A DNA stretch of 64,000 nt from Isoetes taiwanensis (taxonomy: Eukaryota; Streptophyta; Lycopodiopsida; Isoetales; Isoetaceae): NCBI GenBank assembly GCA_021234155.1, contig JAJEKV010000274.1, positions 310,001 to 374,000 on the forward strand, written 5' to 3'. The number at the start of each line of letters is the position of its first letter. Position 1 is the first letter of the stretch. The position numbers and the translations under genes were made by a program. Shown here in pieces: positions 11,095 to 21,990 of the stretch. The notes beneath the pieces were generated by a model. It saw nothing but the letters and a program-made list of their open reading frames with translations. It did no database searches and was not told the origin of the DNA.

Positions 11095-13178
11095 GCTTTA
11101 AGGCGGCTATGTCTATGGCATGCTATGGTGAAGGCAGGTGGAAGCTTCAGAATAGCTATACCAAATCAAACAGCAGCATAGATTGTAGAATCTTACCTGC
11201 ACCATTTGAGGTATTTTATACAAGAAGATGCGAGAAGGTGAGCTCTTGCATAGATTTGGGAGAAGCCCCAGAACTTTACAAGGTTTCAAGGTTAATTTGG
11301 TGATCACGGTGGTAATTGCATACGCACGCCATGTGATAAGGAGATTGTAATGTGTTTGTCATTGATTGATCCATTTATATTGGTTATTTTGCTAAAGCTT
11401 TCATGGGTAGACTATATACAAAATTGACAGCTATGGAGAGGTATGCTACTCCCACCTTGAAATTCATGAGCTTTGAATGAGCATTTATATATTCATTTGG
11501 CAGCTATATGAGCTCTGTTTGAATCTAACTTAATTCCTTTAGTCTGTGGTATCGTATAGAGTAAAATGGATGCAATGTTGGTTCCTAAGTGCTGCAATCT
11601 TGATCATGTAAGACGATATTGTTCCTTAGTATGGATTCTTGATTGTTCAGAGCTTCGTAATTTACCGTTTCTTGAATCTTCTTTGCATTTCTTTCGCTGC
11701 ACAGATGTTTTTGCATTTCTCGCATTTTGTTTGGCCTTAAACATGCTCGAAGTGGGAATAAAACTTGCAATTTTGGCTTTAATCTTTTTATTATAGGATT
11801 TCTTTTGTTCTATAAGTTGCATTTGCAAATGAATAATGATTGCTTGCTTTTTGTATGAAAGCTCTTCTGCTTGATCATGATTACCTTTTCTTTTCTGATG
11901 ATGCTGTCTATGCTTGAAATTCTTGGCCATATATTTTGCATACGAATTCTATAAGTTTTGATTGATGCTATTTTCATAGAACAAATTTTTATGGATAACA
12001 AAGAGAATTTACAACCTAATTTAAATGTGTTTCTCAGATTTACAATGGTAAGCTTTTGTCATGACAAAGATTGTATTCAACTTGGCAGGACCGGATCTTG
12101 GTGTGCGATAAACAGCAAAAATTTGATCTTTCATTGAATCAAAGATAGAAGATGCATTTATTTTCCACTATACAGTGAATGCAAGCAATATTTTCCTAGG
12201 CAGATGGCAGCTATATAAGAAGTGGACATGAATATGAGCAAGACAGAGGTGGAAAGAAGTAGCATGGAAGCCCATAATTCTAATCAAGTCTGAGAAGGAA
12301 CATGGCTTTTCCTCCCCCATTACCTTTCCTTGCAACAAAGAGCACCCATTTCCCTACACACATGCCATTGGTTCTGCTACAACCCATCAGAAGCAAGGGT
12401 TGCTTCGTCTTGCAGGAAGTTTTGCAGAAGAATGATAGGCTTTTAATGTTGCAGCCTATCAGAATGAATGGCAGGCTTACTTCCTTTAGAAAAAACTTGA
12501 GGATCCAATGGCTATTATATATGTTATTCATAATTCTATTTATAGTTGCATTTGACTTGGCAATTGAGTATAGTTAGCAATGCTCTACACAAAATTTCTT
12601 ATTTTGTTGTGCAGCAGATATCGTTAGGATTATAGTTGGAAATCTGAAGGTAATCTCCAAGTTGAAATAGATTCCGTACAAGCAACTTCATTATATCATC
12701 TTAATGAAGTGCTTTAAAAATTATCTTCATATATGTTGTGTTTTTAGGTTCCCAATTATGGAATGTTTTGTAGGCTTAAACCTAGCTATAGACCCTGGCT
12801 ATCGTGATTCCATTGTGCGATACCGGCAGGCGGTGTAATACCAACAGGCAGTCTCACAACTCACATTCACAATAAATGCATCCAAAATGATTGTGTTTGC
12901 CCCTTGAAGTGTTTTCTCCTCTGATACTCCATTTCGAGCTAAATCAAAATAGGATGCCACATAAGAATAGATAGGAGCGAAGAAAAACAACTTCTAGATT
13001 GAATCAAGTTTGAACACTGGTGAAACCCATATGTTAAACATGTAATTGTGCAGTTTTACCACGCAAGCAAGTTCTACCATCTGCCAGAATCCCAAGGGTT
13101 GTGATAACATCTAATGGTATCACATGAGCTGCATTTAATTCACCATTTTATTAGCTTTCAATCTTAACCCAAGGAAAA

Positions 13179-13206
13179 GCCCAGCAACGCTGGGCACTTT
13201 TTCTAG
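13179..13206 (+). other. Helitron 3' terminus: hairpin plus CTAG
   Basis: The sequence gcccagc-aac-gctgggc forms a perfect 7-bp stem with a 3-base loop. It is followed by acttttt and CTAG, with T as the next base. A short GC hairpin 6-12 bases before CTRR, with insertion between A and T, defines the 3' end of plant Helitrons, where the Rep protein ends rolling-circle transfer. The base after CTAG is exactly the first base shared with the second dirigent duplicon at 20711. Confidence 0.8.
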
Positions 13207-13638
13207 TACACCAATAAAGTCAAATGGATAAGTATAAGGCACGAGTACATAAGAAGATAGTAATGATTATACATAACTCAAAGATGAGAAATGTTCTCCA
13301 TATATGCTTGTCCAATTATTCATAGCTGGACAACATTTTGCCACATAGATAGGATAGAGAAAAGCATATAAAATCCAGTATAGGCGATCACATGCTTATA
13401 AAATTAGTTGCATAAATAGAATATGAAGGCGACGACGATGATGATGTTGTCGTGCATGCCACTACTATGGGCACTCTCGGTCCATAGTTCTAAGCATGAG
13501 CACAAGATAGATAATATGGAGTTTTACATCCATACTAAAGGTTTCTGCCCCCAATCAAACTGCTATGGTTGTAGCTGGACAGAATGGTAATCGTGTCACT
13601 GTTCAATTTGGTACAGTTTCAATTGGTGATCTCCTTCT

Positions 13639-16496
13639 ATGTGCTGGTGCCTGAGCAGGATATGCATGTCGTCAAGCACTTTCAGGTGGGAACAGCTAAT
13701 AGGAATGAAGAGATCGATTCAGACCACTTACCACATTACTTGAAGTTGGCTTGGCAGGTTGTGCGAACCCCCGGTGCAACAACTCCTCACATGCCTCAGC
13801 TGCGATTGGATTATGAACATGCAGGGGCTTATGCCTAGATGCTTATAGATGACCTGGCAGAAATTTGTCAATATCCTACACTAGAGCAACAGATAGGCCG
13901 GCTGACTGATGTGTTTAGGACTGCGGCAGAGAGGTGCTTTGGGATAAGCCACCCGCGACGGACCTCCAGGAACACAACCTTCCCATGTAATCAATGGTTT
14001 GATGCAGAGTGCAAGGAACACAAATGCTGGCTCCGCCAAGTCAAAGACCCTGCTTTACGCCCACATGCAGTCAGGTAGTACCGCATCTTCCTTAAAGCTA
14101 AGAAAGCCAGGTACATTGCAGCGCATCAAAGGGAAATGTTTTACCTCCTAGAACGTCACCCCAGGACCTTCCGGCGAAGGGTTCTTAGAAAGCCGGTCAC
14201 ATGTTCTCATTGGGAATATCACTCCCGGAAAGTGGAGGCAATACTTTAACTTGACTATCGACCCTCGGGGTGCACATACAAAGATTACCCTTGCAAGAAG
14301 GCCCAAGTGCCGGAAATCATAGATTCGGACATGGAACAAGGCTTACACCGCCTTGCCAATGGGAAAGCCCCGCACTTGGATGGTATGCAGGCGAATTGCT
14401 TAAGTAGGCGGGGCCGCCCATAATACCAGTCGGACCGCCTTTGTTCAACAAGGCATTACAGAAGGTTTCCGTTGCGGTGGACCAATAGCGAGTTGTTTCC
14501 CATCTATAAAGGTGACCCCACGCTTTGCCCGACCAATTACCAACAATCATGGTCAGATTCGGTGTTTGCAAAACCGCTTGTTGGGATTCTCGAGCAAAGA
14601 GTTGATCGGGCAGGGCAAGGAGAGGTGTGCTGGCCCTCACCCGGACAAGATTCAGACCCGTTACTCAACCATTGACCACATCTTCTTGTTCGCGAACTCG
14701 ATTGAAGACAACAGGAACGCCCGTCGGGATCTATATTGTTGCTTTGTGGATTTTGTGAAGGCGTTTGACCTTTTGCCTCGGGAAAAACTATGGGCAAGGC
14801 GCAGCGGTGAGGGTTCCTGTAGATTTGCGAGAATCACGGTGTCACGAGCTATACTAAAGATGCTTTCGGTCGGTTCGCGGCGGACAAGTCAACCATTTGA
14901 TAGTAGTATCGGGGTTCGTCGGGGATGCCCCTCTCCCCAACATTGTTTGGGCTTTACATTGATCAATTGGAGAGCTGGCTTGGCGATAATGGGGCGATGG
15001 AGCTCACCTTCTCTATCAGATCATCGGGCCGGTTAATATATCGATGATGTGGACCTAGCTTACACACCAGCGGACATGGAGCGACATCTCGATGCCCCTG
15101 GACACATTACTCGCCAAGCGGACCGATATGCTGGCGTCAACCTGGCCAAGACTAGCGTGGTTTTCATATCATCTTCACGTCGGTAGAGGTCCCCTCCAAC
15201 CCGATTCGAGGCGAGAATGTGGAAGTTGCATCCACATACAAATATTTAGGAGTGGAGTTTCCTTCTACTATGCCTTTGGGACATATCCATACATTTCACA
15301 GTGACGGTGGGCTGGAAGGCACTATATGCAATGCAAAACAATAGTCATAGAGCGGAGTTGTATGATTGGGCCCATCGATCACACTGTTCAAGATCGGGAA
15401 CTGTCCTTTTATACGGGGTGGAAGTATGGGGCCCGAGTGGTATCACTTGCTACTTGGAATGACTTGGAGCAGGTCCGTAAAGCCTTCTTAATGTGAGCAC
15501 TAGGGGTGAATTCCACAGTCCCATATCAAATTCTACTGAGGAGGCAGGATTCTTGCCTCTTGGAGGGACCCTTGATCGTCACATTGTCTATTTTCGGAAG
15601 GTGGTCAATATGGACGATGCTTCGTCTCCCTAAACTAGCTTATATCATGGCAATGGGGCGTGGCGCCTCAAGGCCTCTTTGGAGGGAAAAAAGAGCTCAA
15701 TGGTTGGCTAAATGGAATGTGCGAGAACACAGGTGTATACATGTGCAAACAGAGGCGGTCGCGCCATAGCTTGAGGCAATATCTTGACGCTTTCTTCCTC
15801 GGCAAGCTTTGGGATGCCAATGCCCGAACATGTCAAGACAAACACACTACCAGTGCCACATAAATCCCACATTGGAACGAGGGCCGCAATGCTACTGCGC
15901 ACCCCACTTGCCCATGAAAAGGCGCAGACTCATTGCCTCCATTCGCGCAGGGGCACATCATCTTCAATTGAGGCGGGCGGATGGATTGGTGAGCCACGCC
16001 AGGGGCAGGGCTCGGTCAATGCTTTGCCAAATGGGAGTCATTGAGGATGAATCTCATACCCTTCAAAGTTGCCCAAACATATGATCAAATTCGGACGCTA
16101 TCTTTGAGTTGGTCGAGCGCCCGCCACCGTTACATGTGACATTGAGCACGGCGATCCGTGCGGGTCTTTGGGATCATACCTTCGAGGAGGTTATGGACAT
16201 GCGAGATCAGCTATGTCCTCGGGCACACACTTGACATGTATATATACATTGATGTATACTTATGCGGTTTGACAACATTCTTATTTCGCCCGCGGTTTTC
16301 CCTCGAAAACCCTAAGTGTGGGGTTTTTAACCCGACAAGTAATAAGTTTGTTGCGCTCCTTATGGGTCCCATAGGCCGATTGGCCTCAGTGGACGATAAA
16401 AAATCATTCTCATTCTCATTCTCATTCTCATTCTCATTCTCATTCTCATTCTCATTCTCATTCTCATTCTCATTCTCATTCTCATTCTCATTCTCA
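13639..16496 (+). mobile_element. 5'-truncated non-LTR retrotransposon in a dirigent gene
   Basis: The insertion starts inside the C-terminus of an endonuclease domain (IDSDHLPHYLKL, the SDH-P motif of AP-type endonucleases) and runs through an RT. The RT pieces are LANGKAP-LDGM near 14350, FVDFVKAFD (motif A) near 14750, GVRRGCPSP (motif B) near 14915 and YIDDVDLAY (motif C) near 15040. Frames change repeatedly, so it is inactive. The 3' end carries gtcccataggccgattgg and ggacgataaaa, then a hexanucleotide tail instead of poly(A). Comparing copy B gives the insertion point within ctccttctctctgaactcc; the target resembles the tail. Confidence 0.8.
16404..16496 (+). repeat. Hexanucleotide (TCATTC)n retroelement tail
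   Basis: About fifteen uninterrupted copies of tcattc follow ggacgataaaaaa and run straight into dirigent coding sequence. It marks the 3' end of the inserted non-LTR element. A related tail of ttatc units occurs at 33270-33287 after the same ggacgataaaa signature. Confidence 0.9.
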
Positions 16497-17181
16497 CTGA
16501 ACTCCAATCCAATACATCAAAGCAACTGGGTCGCCTCAGAATCATGGTTCTCAATGTCGATAGCAATGTTGATCTTGCTCATGCTCATGAATTTATGAGT
16601 GTTGTTATTGAGACAAAGCAATACAATGGCACCTTCGCTATCAATGGTAGAGATATTGTTGATGGTTCAGAGCTAGCAATTGTTGGTGGAACAGGGGACT
16701 TCCGAGGAGTGAAGGGTTGGGCTAATTTCACTAATGTTGAAATCAATTTCCCAGATTCAGTGACTCATGTGAATGCTACCCTATTGTATCCACCATCTTT
16801 CTTATGCTACAATTAGCCAGTTATTTCTTCATGATATAAAAATAGTGATAGGCCGATTGATTAAAGGGTTATAGACTCCTTTGAATTTTTGGCAGCTATA
16901 AGATCTTTATTTTTTAAACGAGGCCTCGTGTTAGCATTTTTTTTATTTTTATTTTTTTTGTGTTTTTATATTTTATTTTACTATTTTTTTTTAATCTTTG
17001 ACTTTAGTGCATCATAAAACCCATAGTATTAATACATGCTAAATTCATGTTGACAAGAAATTATTCAGTTGGATACGAGCATGCTAGGAGGTAACAGTTT
17101 TGGCACATAACAAAACTCGTCAAATTGTGTGTATTGTGCATATATCAGATCATCATATTACTTGGCATTGGTGATAATATA

Positions 17182-17795
17182 ATATTTGCTCAAACCTTAT
17201 AGTATTTTACAGACCTTAATATACAGTATACAAAAACTTGTACATGCATACCCCACAAACGAGGATCGTTATGTACGGTCCAGATCTTGGAATAAAGGGC
17301 AAATGCTTGGGGCTGATAGGTTGTGGATATGTGCTTTGTAGTTGTGCTACATGCTAGTTTTACAGTCTGCTATGCTAGTATAGAGTTGTATATGTTCTGA
17401 CAGCTCTTAAAATTTGTCTTATTTATGCTAACCTTTAAATAGTAAGGGTGGCTTTGCATGACATGACAGGACACATATTCATAGACATATGATGTCTGAT
17501 ATGAATGATAATTTTCCTTCTCTTATTCTAATCTAATGTTTGCTGGTAATTTGCTAATATTAGGAGCATATGTTAATAGACTTATGTACTGTCTGAACAA
17601 TCAGATGCTTGAAAAAATAAGGCCAAGAATAGAGAGTTGCTATTCTTATGGTTATATGCAATTATAGGCTTTGCTTTTAAGATTCTAGAGATGTGACAGT
17701 AGTATATGGCTGGGGTAGGCTGCCATACATTGGCATTTATTGTATTTGGATACAATCTCCTACTTGTAATGATTATATGAGCCCCATTTGCTTAA
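17182..17795. other. No gene; ends with LINE target copy atttgcttaa
   Basis: Intergenic AT-rich sequence after the duplicon. The only feature I can support is atttgcttaa at 17786-17795, one copy of the 10-bp target duplication of the LINE that follows. Confidence 0.6.
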
Positions 17796-19247
17796 CTTAT
17801 TATTATTATTTTTTTTTTTTTGATGGCAAGGTGGGTTTTGTGTTCATGTTACATGGAATATATCATGTCAGTAGCCTCCAAGTGAGGCAGTTGTACAACT
17901 AGCACAACAAAAGAACCTTCCATATGGACATCCATAAGGAAAGAAAAAAAAGGCTGAAAAGCCCACAACCAAAATATATGTCAATAACAGAAATGATTGT
18001 AAGATAGCCAGTAGACAAAATCTGGCTTAAAACAGACTTGAAGTGTTGATATCAGTACTGTACTATCACTGATTGGCTTCAACAACATCCTGGATAGTGA
18101 GGTCACTACTGCAGATCTGCCATATATGTTGAGCAGCTCATCCAATTCTTCTACTGTAAAAGTCGTATAATCCATAAGCATAAGGACACGAGCCTCCCTC
18201 TTTTGCTGCCATTTGTAAAAGAGGGATTGGAAAAAAGGCTTAAGCCCGTGATGCCTCCACACCTCATGTCTATTCAGCATCTTTTTGAGGGCCATGGAGT
18301 GGACCATTTCAATTTTAAGCAGGATAAAGTGCTCTTCCAGCTCCACTCTAGAGATATAGTGTTCATCATCTTCATTATTGCTCAGCCATCTAATCGGGGC
18401 CCCTAGTTTCTTCAGCCTCCTCTGCTGCTCTGTGTAAAATACCATCAGAATCTGTTAGTATCAATACAAAGAAATTATAGGCATCTTTAAATCTGCCTAC
18501 ACGGTCCCACTGTTTGTCATATTTGGCCCCCCTAAGAGCCTTGTGAGCAGTGGCAGTATGCTGGATAGTTGACAGCAGATTAGCCTTAATCCAGGTGACA
18601 TTGGGTCTTTTACCCTCCATAGCCACAGAATTTCTGTGTTTCCAAACAATCCAGCAGGTAAGAGTTCTGCAAGTGTTTATAAGTCTGGATCCCGAGTTGA
18701 GAAATTGAAAGATATTGTCTGGAACCCCCAAATTTAACTGAGAAGTCCACGTCCAAACCTCCTCAATAATTGGGCATTTGAAAACATGGTTTTTGAGTCC
18801 TCCACCATGCCACAACCTAGAGGACACAAATTAGAAATGTTATTGTCATACCTGGCCCTTTTAGCATTTGTTTGAAGGCTTTGGTGCAGTACAAGCCATC
18901 TAAAAAGAGTGACTTTGGGTGCCCCATAGTTTCTCCAACCCCTTGCACAATTCTTGGCCAGAGCGTCCTCTTCACAATTCCACATCCTACATGCTTTGGA
19001 AGTTTTCTGATCAATGAGTGCAGCATAGATGTCTTTGACAACATAGCACTCTTTATTCCTTAGGCACCACATGTTGGAGTTGGAGGCTAACTCCTGCTGG
19101 GTACCAATCCATGACTCTGTGATAAATTTCCTTATCCAAATTGGACCCTTTCAGCCTAAGTTCAATCTCCTGCCAAGTGAGCCACCTGTTTTCCTCCTCT
19201 GATCTCAAGTCCCCAATGGTGTAATTTGAATGGATTAGAATGGTGTA
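17796..19247 (-). mobile_element. 5'-truncated L1-type LINE (3' part)
   Basis: The poly(A) tail appears as a T run at 17809-17820, preceded by tat repeats. On the minus strand the frames encode the C-terminal zf-RVT region: KNCARGWRNYGAPKVTLFRW, LVLHQSLQTNAKRARYD, then CPLGCGMVEDS, then WIVWKHRN and DWVGRF-like text. This is the cysteine-bearing tail of plant L1 ORF2 proteins. The coding is split over three frames (about 18734-19072, 18390-18827 and 17981-18445). The target duplication atttgcttaa flanks it (17786-17795 and 19248-19257). Confidence 0.78.
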
Positions 19248-19271
19248 ATTTGCTTAAATTACACCATTCTA
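19236..19271. repeat. 16-bp fold-back at the LINE 5' junction
   Basis: tagaatggtgtaattt, a 4-base loop gctt, then aaattacaccattcta form a perfect inverted repeat spanning the truncated 5' end of the LINE, its target duplication and the flank. A further partial copy, aatggtgtaattt, lies at 19215-19227. Confidence 0.85.
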
Positions 19272-20446
19272 CTTTGGATTAGAATAGGTGAAGGGCGAAG
19301 AGCCATAGCGTCTCACTGCTTACCTGACGCCCCTTTCCTTATTACCATTTTGTATGCTAATATTGGTCTGTTTGGGTGCAGGTAACCGAGACTCTATCTC
19401 CTGTTCTTTCAAAGTTACAAGGTGGCAGCTTGAAGGCAACTACATGCTTGAAGGCTACTGCAATAGAAGATACAACTACAAAAATATGCTCAACAAGTTC
19501 GGATCTCCTGATATGTTTGGTGAGATCTACCTAAATTCTGATGTGTACAAAATCCATAGTCAGCAAAAGACACAATTATACACTGGTTATGTTTTATAGA
19601 AGGCTGGTCGTTAAGACTTTGAAACTATGCCAAATGATTCAATACACTTCTACTTAGTAAAACTTTAAAATTTTGTGATGGTTTATCTTAAAAATATACA
19701 GGTTGGAAACTGTGATACTTTAAAAGCTGAATGTTATACTCAACTTGTGGCCTTGTGAAATATGTATAGAATGGAATATTCACTCTTTAAAGTTACATGC
19801 GTGGTGACTCTACATCAAGTTATATTACGTTACATTATGGAATTATACATTGCTATGAATATATGAGTATGTTTCAAACTTGAGATGATGGATTCCTTTT
19901 GATTATTACTTATGCATGGGAGTAGGAGTACCTGATGTGGCCTGGCTTAAAAACCCAGGGTAGATATTGGGAAATATGTGCTCACTCTGAATGAAGTCTT
20001 TTAATTGTTTTTTTAAACTTTAATTGTACATAGTCTTTGTGAGAACATCATCGAAGAAAAAAAAAACATAAACTAGCAAAAAGCACACCAGAAGGCTTTA
20101 GCAAGGTATTGCTTGTTATATATATAGCTTTGGGTTTTGCTTGTTAAGTATACAACTTTGGTGGAAGGAGCTTTAGAAAGTTGTTAGGCTTTACATGATG
20201 TTTCTTGTGCTGCAATGCTCGAGTACAACCTTGAACTACTAGTAAAGGACATTATGATTAAATGTTCCAAATATAAGACATTTCCTAAATAATTTGTGAA
20301 CAAACATGTGCAAAAGAACTTTTTTCAGCCTAGTATCTTTGTGTACTTTATGGCCATAGCCATCTGCAACAAGAAATTGTTCATTTGGAGTTTTTGGAAG
20401 AGAAAATAACCACCAATATAAGATACAATATATAAGGCATCATCGT
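19272..20446. other. Intergenic; one unrecognised 81-codon frame
   Basis: A reading frame at 19354-19599 (plus) encodes an 81-residue product containing SCSFKVTRWQLEGNYMLEGY and a basic-aromatic stretch. I do not recognise it, and a likely splice acceptor (gggtgcag) lies in its first codons, so it could equally be chance. The rest of the region is AT-rich and shows no element ends. Confidence 0.4.
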
Positions 20447-20670
20447 AGAGATACGAACCCAGTATCACCACTAAAGTCGTAGAGATATGATCCCAGTATC
20501 ACCACTAAAGTCGTGTATAGCATCATATAGAGCAAGTGGTATGGAGAGAACTATACAAAAAAAAGGTAGGAAAGTCAAATCAATAAATGGAAGAGAGGAC
20601 TACACAAAAAGAAAGGTATGAAAGTCAAATCACTAACTGTAAGAGAGGACTATACAAGAAGAGAGATAGG
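20447..20670. repeat. Two short tandem repeats
   Basis: A 35-bp unit (gtagagatacgaacccagta followed by tcaccactaaagtc) occurs twice at about 20447-20515. It is followed by three diverged copies of a block of about 55-60 bp containing agagaggactacacaaaaag and aaagtcaaatcaata, at about 20545-20668. Confidence 0.8.
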
Positions 20671-20710
20671 CACAAGCAAAGGCATTGCAAGCAAAGTAAA
20701 GACTTAAAGA

Positions 20711-21990
20711 TACACCAATAAAGTCAAATGGATAAGTATAAGGCACGAGTACATAAGAAGATAGTAATGATTATATATAACTCAAAGACGAAAAATGTCC
20801 TCCATATATGCTTGTCCAATTATTCATAACTGGATAACATTTTGCCACATTGTTCAATAAAGATGTGGCATACTTCGAGTGCTGTTGAAAAAACAAAAGG
20901 TTGCTAGAATGGCACCTAGGCTTAATCTAACACGGAGTAGAAAGAGTCATAACGACTAGATAACTGTTCTAAATGTGTGGCAAGTTTTTTTTCTTTTTTC
21001 TTTTTTTTTTTTTTTTTTTTGTGTCCAATTCCCTCATAGATATTATGATAGATAGATAGATGGATAGATAGGATAGAGAAAAGCATATAAAATCCAGTAT
21101 AGGCGATCACATGCTTATAAAATTAGTTGCATAAATAGAATATGAAGGTGACGATGATGATGATGATGTCGTGCATGCCACTACTATGGGCACTCTCGGT
21201 CCATAGTTCTAAGCATGAGCACAAGATAGATAATATGGAGTTTTACATCCATACTAAAGGTTCTGCCCCCAATCAAACTGCTATGGTTATAGCTGGACAG
21301 AATGGTGATCGTGTCACTGTCCAATTTGGTATAGTTTCAATTGGTGATCTCCTTCTCTCTGAACTCCAATCCAATACATCAAAGCAACTGAGTCGCCTCA
21401 AAATCATGGTTCTCAATGCCGATAGCAATGTTGCCCTTGCTCATGCTCATGAATTTATGATTAATGGTAGAGATATTGTTGATGGTTCAGAGCTAGCAAT
21501 TGTTGGTAGAACAGGGGGCTTCCGAGGAGTGAAGGGTTGGGCTAATTTCACTCATGTTGAAATCAATTTCCCAGATTCAGTGACTCGTGTGAATGCTACC
21601 CTATTGTATCCACCATCTTTCTTATGCTACAATTAGCCAGTTATTTCTTGATATAAAAATAGTGATAGGCCGATTGATTAAAGGTTTATAGACTCCTTTG
21701 AATTTTTGGCAACTATAAGATCTTTATTTTTTAAACGAGGCCTCGTGTTAGCATTTCTTTATTTTTTTGTGTTTTTATATTTTATTTTACTTTTTTTTTT
21801 TAATCTTTGACTTCAGTGCATCATAAAACCCATAGTATTAATACGTGCTAAATTCATGTTGACAAGAAATTATTCAGTTGGATAAGAGCATGCTAGAAGG
21901 TAACAGTTTTGGCACATAACAAAACTCGTCAAATTGTGTGTATTGTGCATATATCAGATCATCATATTACTTGGCATTGGTGATAATATA
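20711..21990. repeat. Segmental duplicon, copy B
   Basis: Partner of 13207-17181. It starts at tacaccaataaagtcaaatg, preceded by A (gacttaaaga), which would be the empty target site of the Helitron that abuts copy A. It carries the uninterrupted dirigent-like gene and an extra block of about 215 bp at 20846-21062 with a T22-type run and tagatagata repeats that copy A lacks. Confidence 0.88.
21142..21636 (+). CDS. Dirigent-like secreted protein (internally deleted)
   Basis: 164 codons, no intron. Residues 1-22 (MKVTMMMMMSCMPLLWALSV and on) look like a secretion signal; the Met run comes from an atg microsatellite. The mature part carries the dirigent fold signatures: an early MEFYIHTKG strand, LAHAHEF, SELAIVGRTGGFRGVKGWAN and a C-terminal VNATLLYPPSF. 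Dirigent proteins act in the apoplast and set the stereochemistry of radical coupling in lignan and related pathways. Compared with copy A the gene has lost 42 nt after HEFM, removing about 14 residues including the YNGTFA strand; the deletion keeps the frame. GGTGDF has become GRTGGF. The product may therefore not fold. The substrate cannot be inferred. The start is the ATG shared by both copies. Confidence 0.75.
   Translation: MKVTMMMMMSCMPLLWALSVHSSKHEHKIDNMEFYIHTKGSAPNQTAMVIAGQNGDRVTVQFGIVSIGDLLLSELQSNTSKQLSRLKIMVLNADSNVALAHAHEFMINGRDIVDGSELAIVGRTGGFRGVKGWANFTHVEINFPDSVTRVNATLLYPPSFLCYN

Larger units (their letters stand above)
10875..13206 (+). mobile_element. Candidate non-autonomous Helitron
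   Basis: The 3' end is well supported (hairpin plus CTAG at 13179-13206, followed by T). The proposed 5' end is TCCTATCCTCC then TATATTAAAAAA at 10875, which follows an A and resembles the TC-start, AT-rich 5' ends of plant Helitrons; this end is a guess. The interior has no Rep or helicase coding, only short frames, and is mostly AT-rich, as expected for a non-autonomous copy that needs enzymes in trans. It contains a small tandem duplication. Confidence 0.45.
13423..16815 (+). pseudogene. Dirigent-like gene, split by a retroelement
   Basis: The 5' part (13423-13638) encodes a hydrophobic leader with a Met run and the start of a dirigent-type beta barrel. The 3' part (16497-16815) continues with YNGTFAINGRDIV, IVGGTGDFRGVKGWANF and a VNATLLYPP end. 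These fit the dirigent family (small secreted proteins that guide stereoselective phenoxy-radical coupling), whose conserved core is G-x-G-x-F-x-x-A/V-x-G. The gene is dead twice over: 2.86 kb of retroelement lies in it, and an extra T near 13542 (ggtttctgcc against ggttctgcc in copy B) shifts the frame upstream. It retains a 42-nt segment, encoding about SVVIETKQYNGTFA, that copy B has lost. Confidence 0.8.
13207..17181. repeat. Segmental duplicon, copy A (dirigent, interrupted)
   Basis: Apart from the inserted retroelement at 13639-16496, this block matches 20711-21990 closely, including promoter region, dirigent-like gene and 3' flank. Homology starts at tacaccaataaagtcaaatg and ends at ttggcattggtgataatata. 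Copy B has about 215 extra bases (about 20846-21062, with a long T run and gata repeats) between tttgccaca and tagataggatag; copy A lacks them. The two copies differ by scattered substitutions and short indels. Confidence 0.88.

Noticed and set aside
16211-16598. Reading frames encoding Ser-Phe, Glu-Asn or Arg-Met repeats
   Set aside because: They are translations of the (tcattc)n retroelement tail in different frames, not proteins.
20985-21020. Pol III terminator or LINE tail at the T run
   Set aside because: No B box, coding or target duplication is associated; most likely simple sequence within the extra block of duplicon B.
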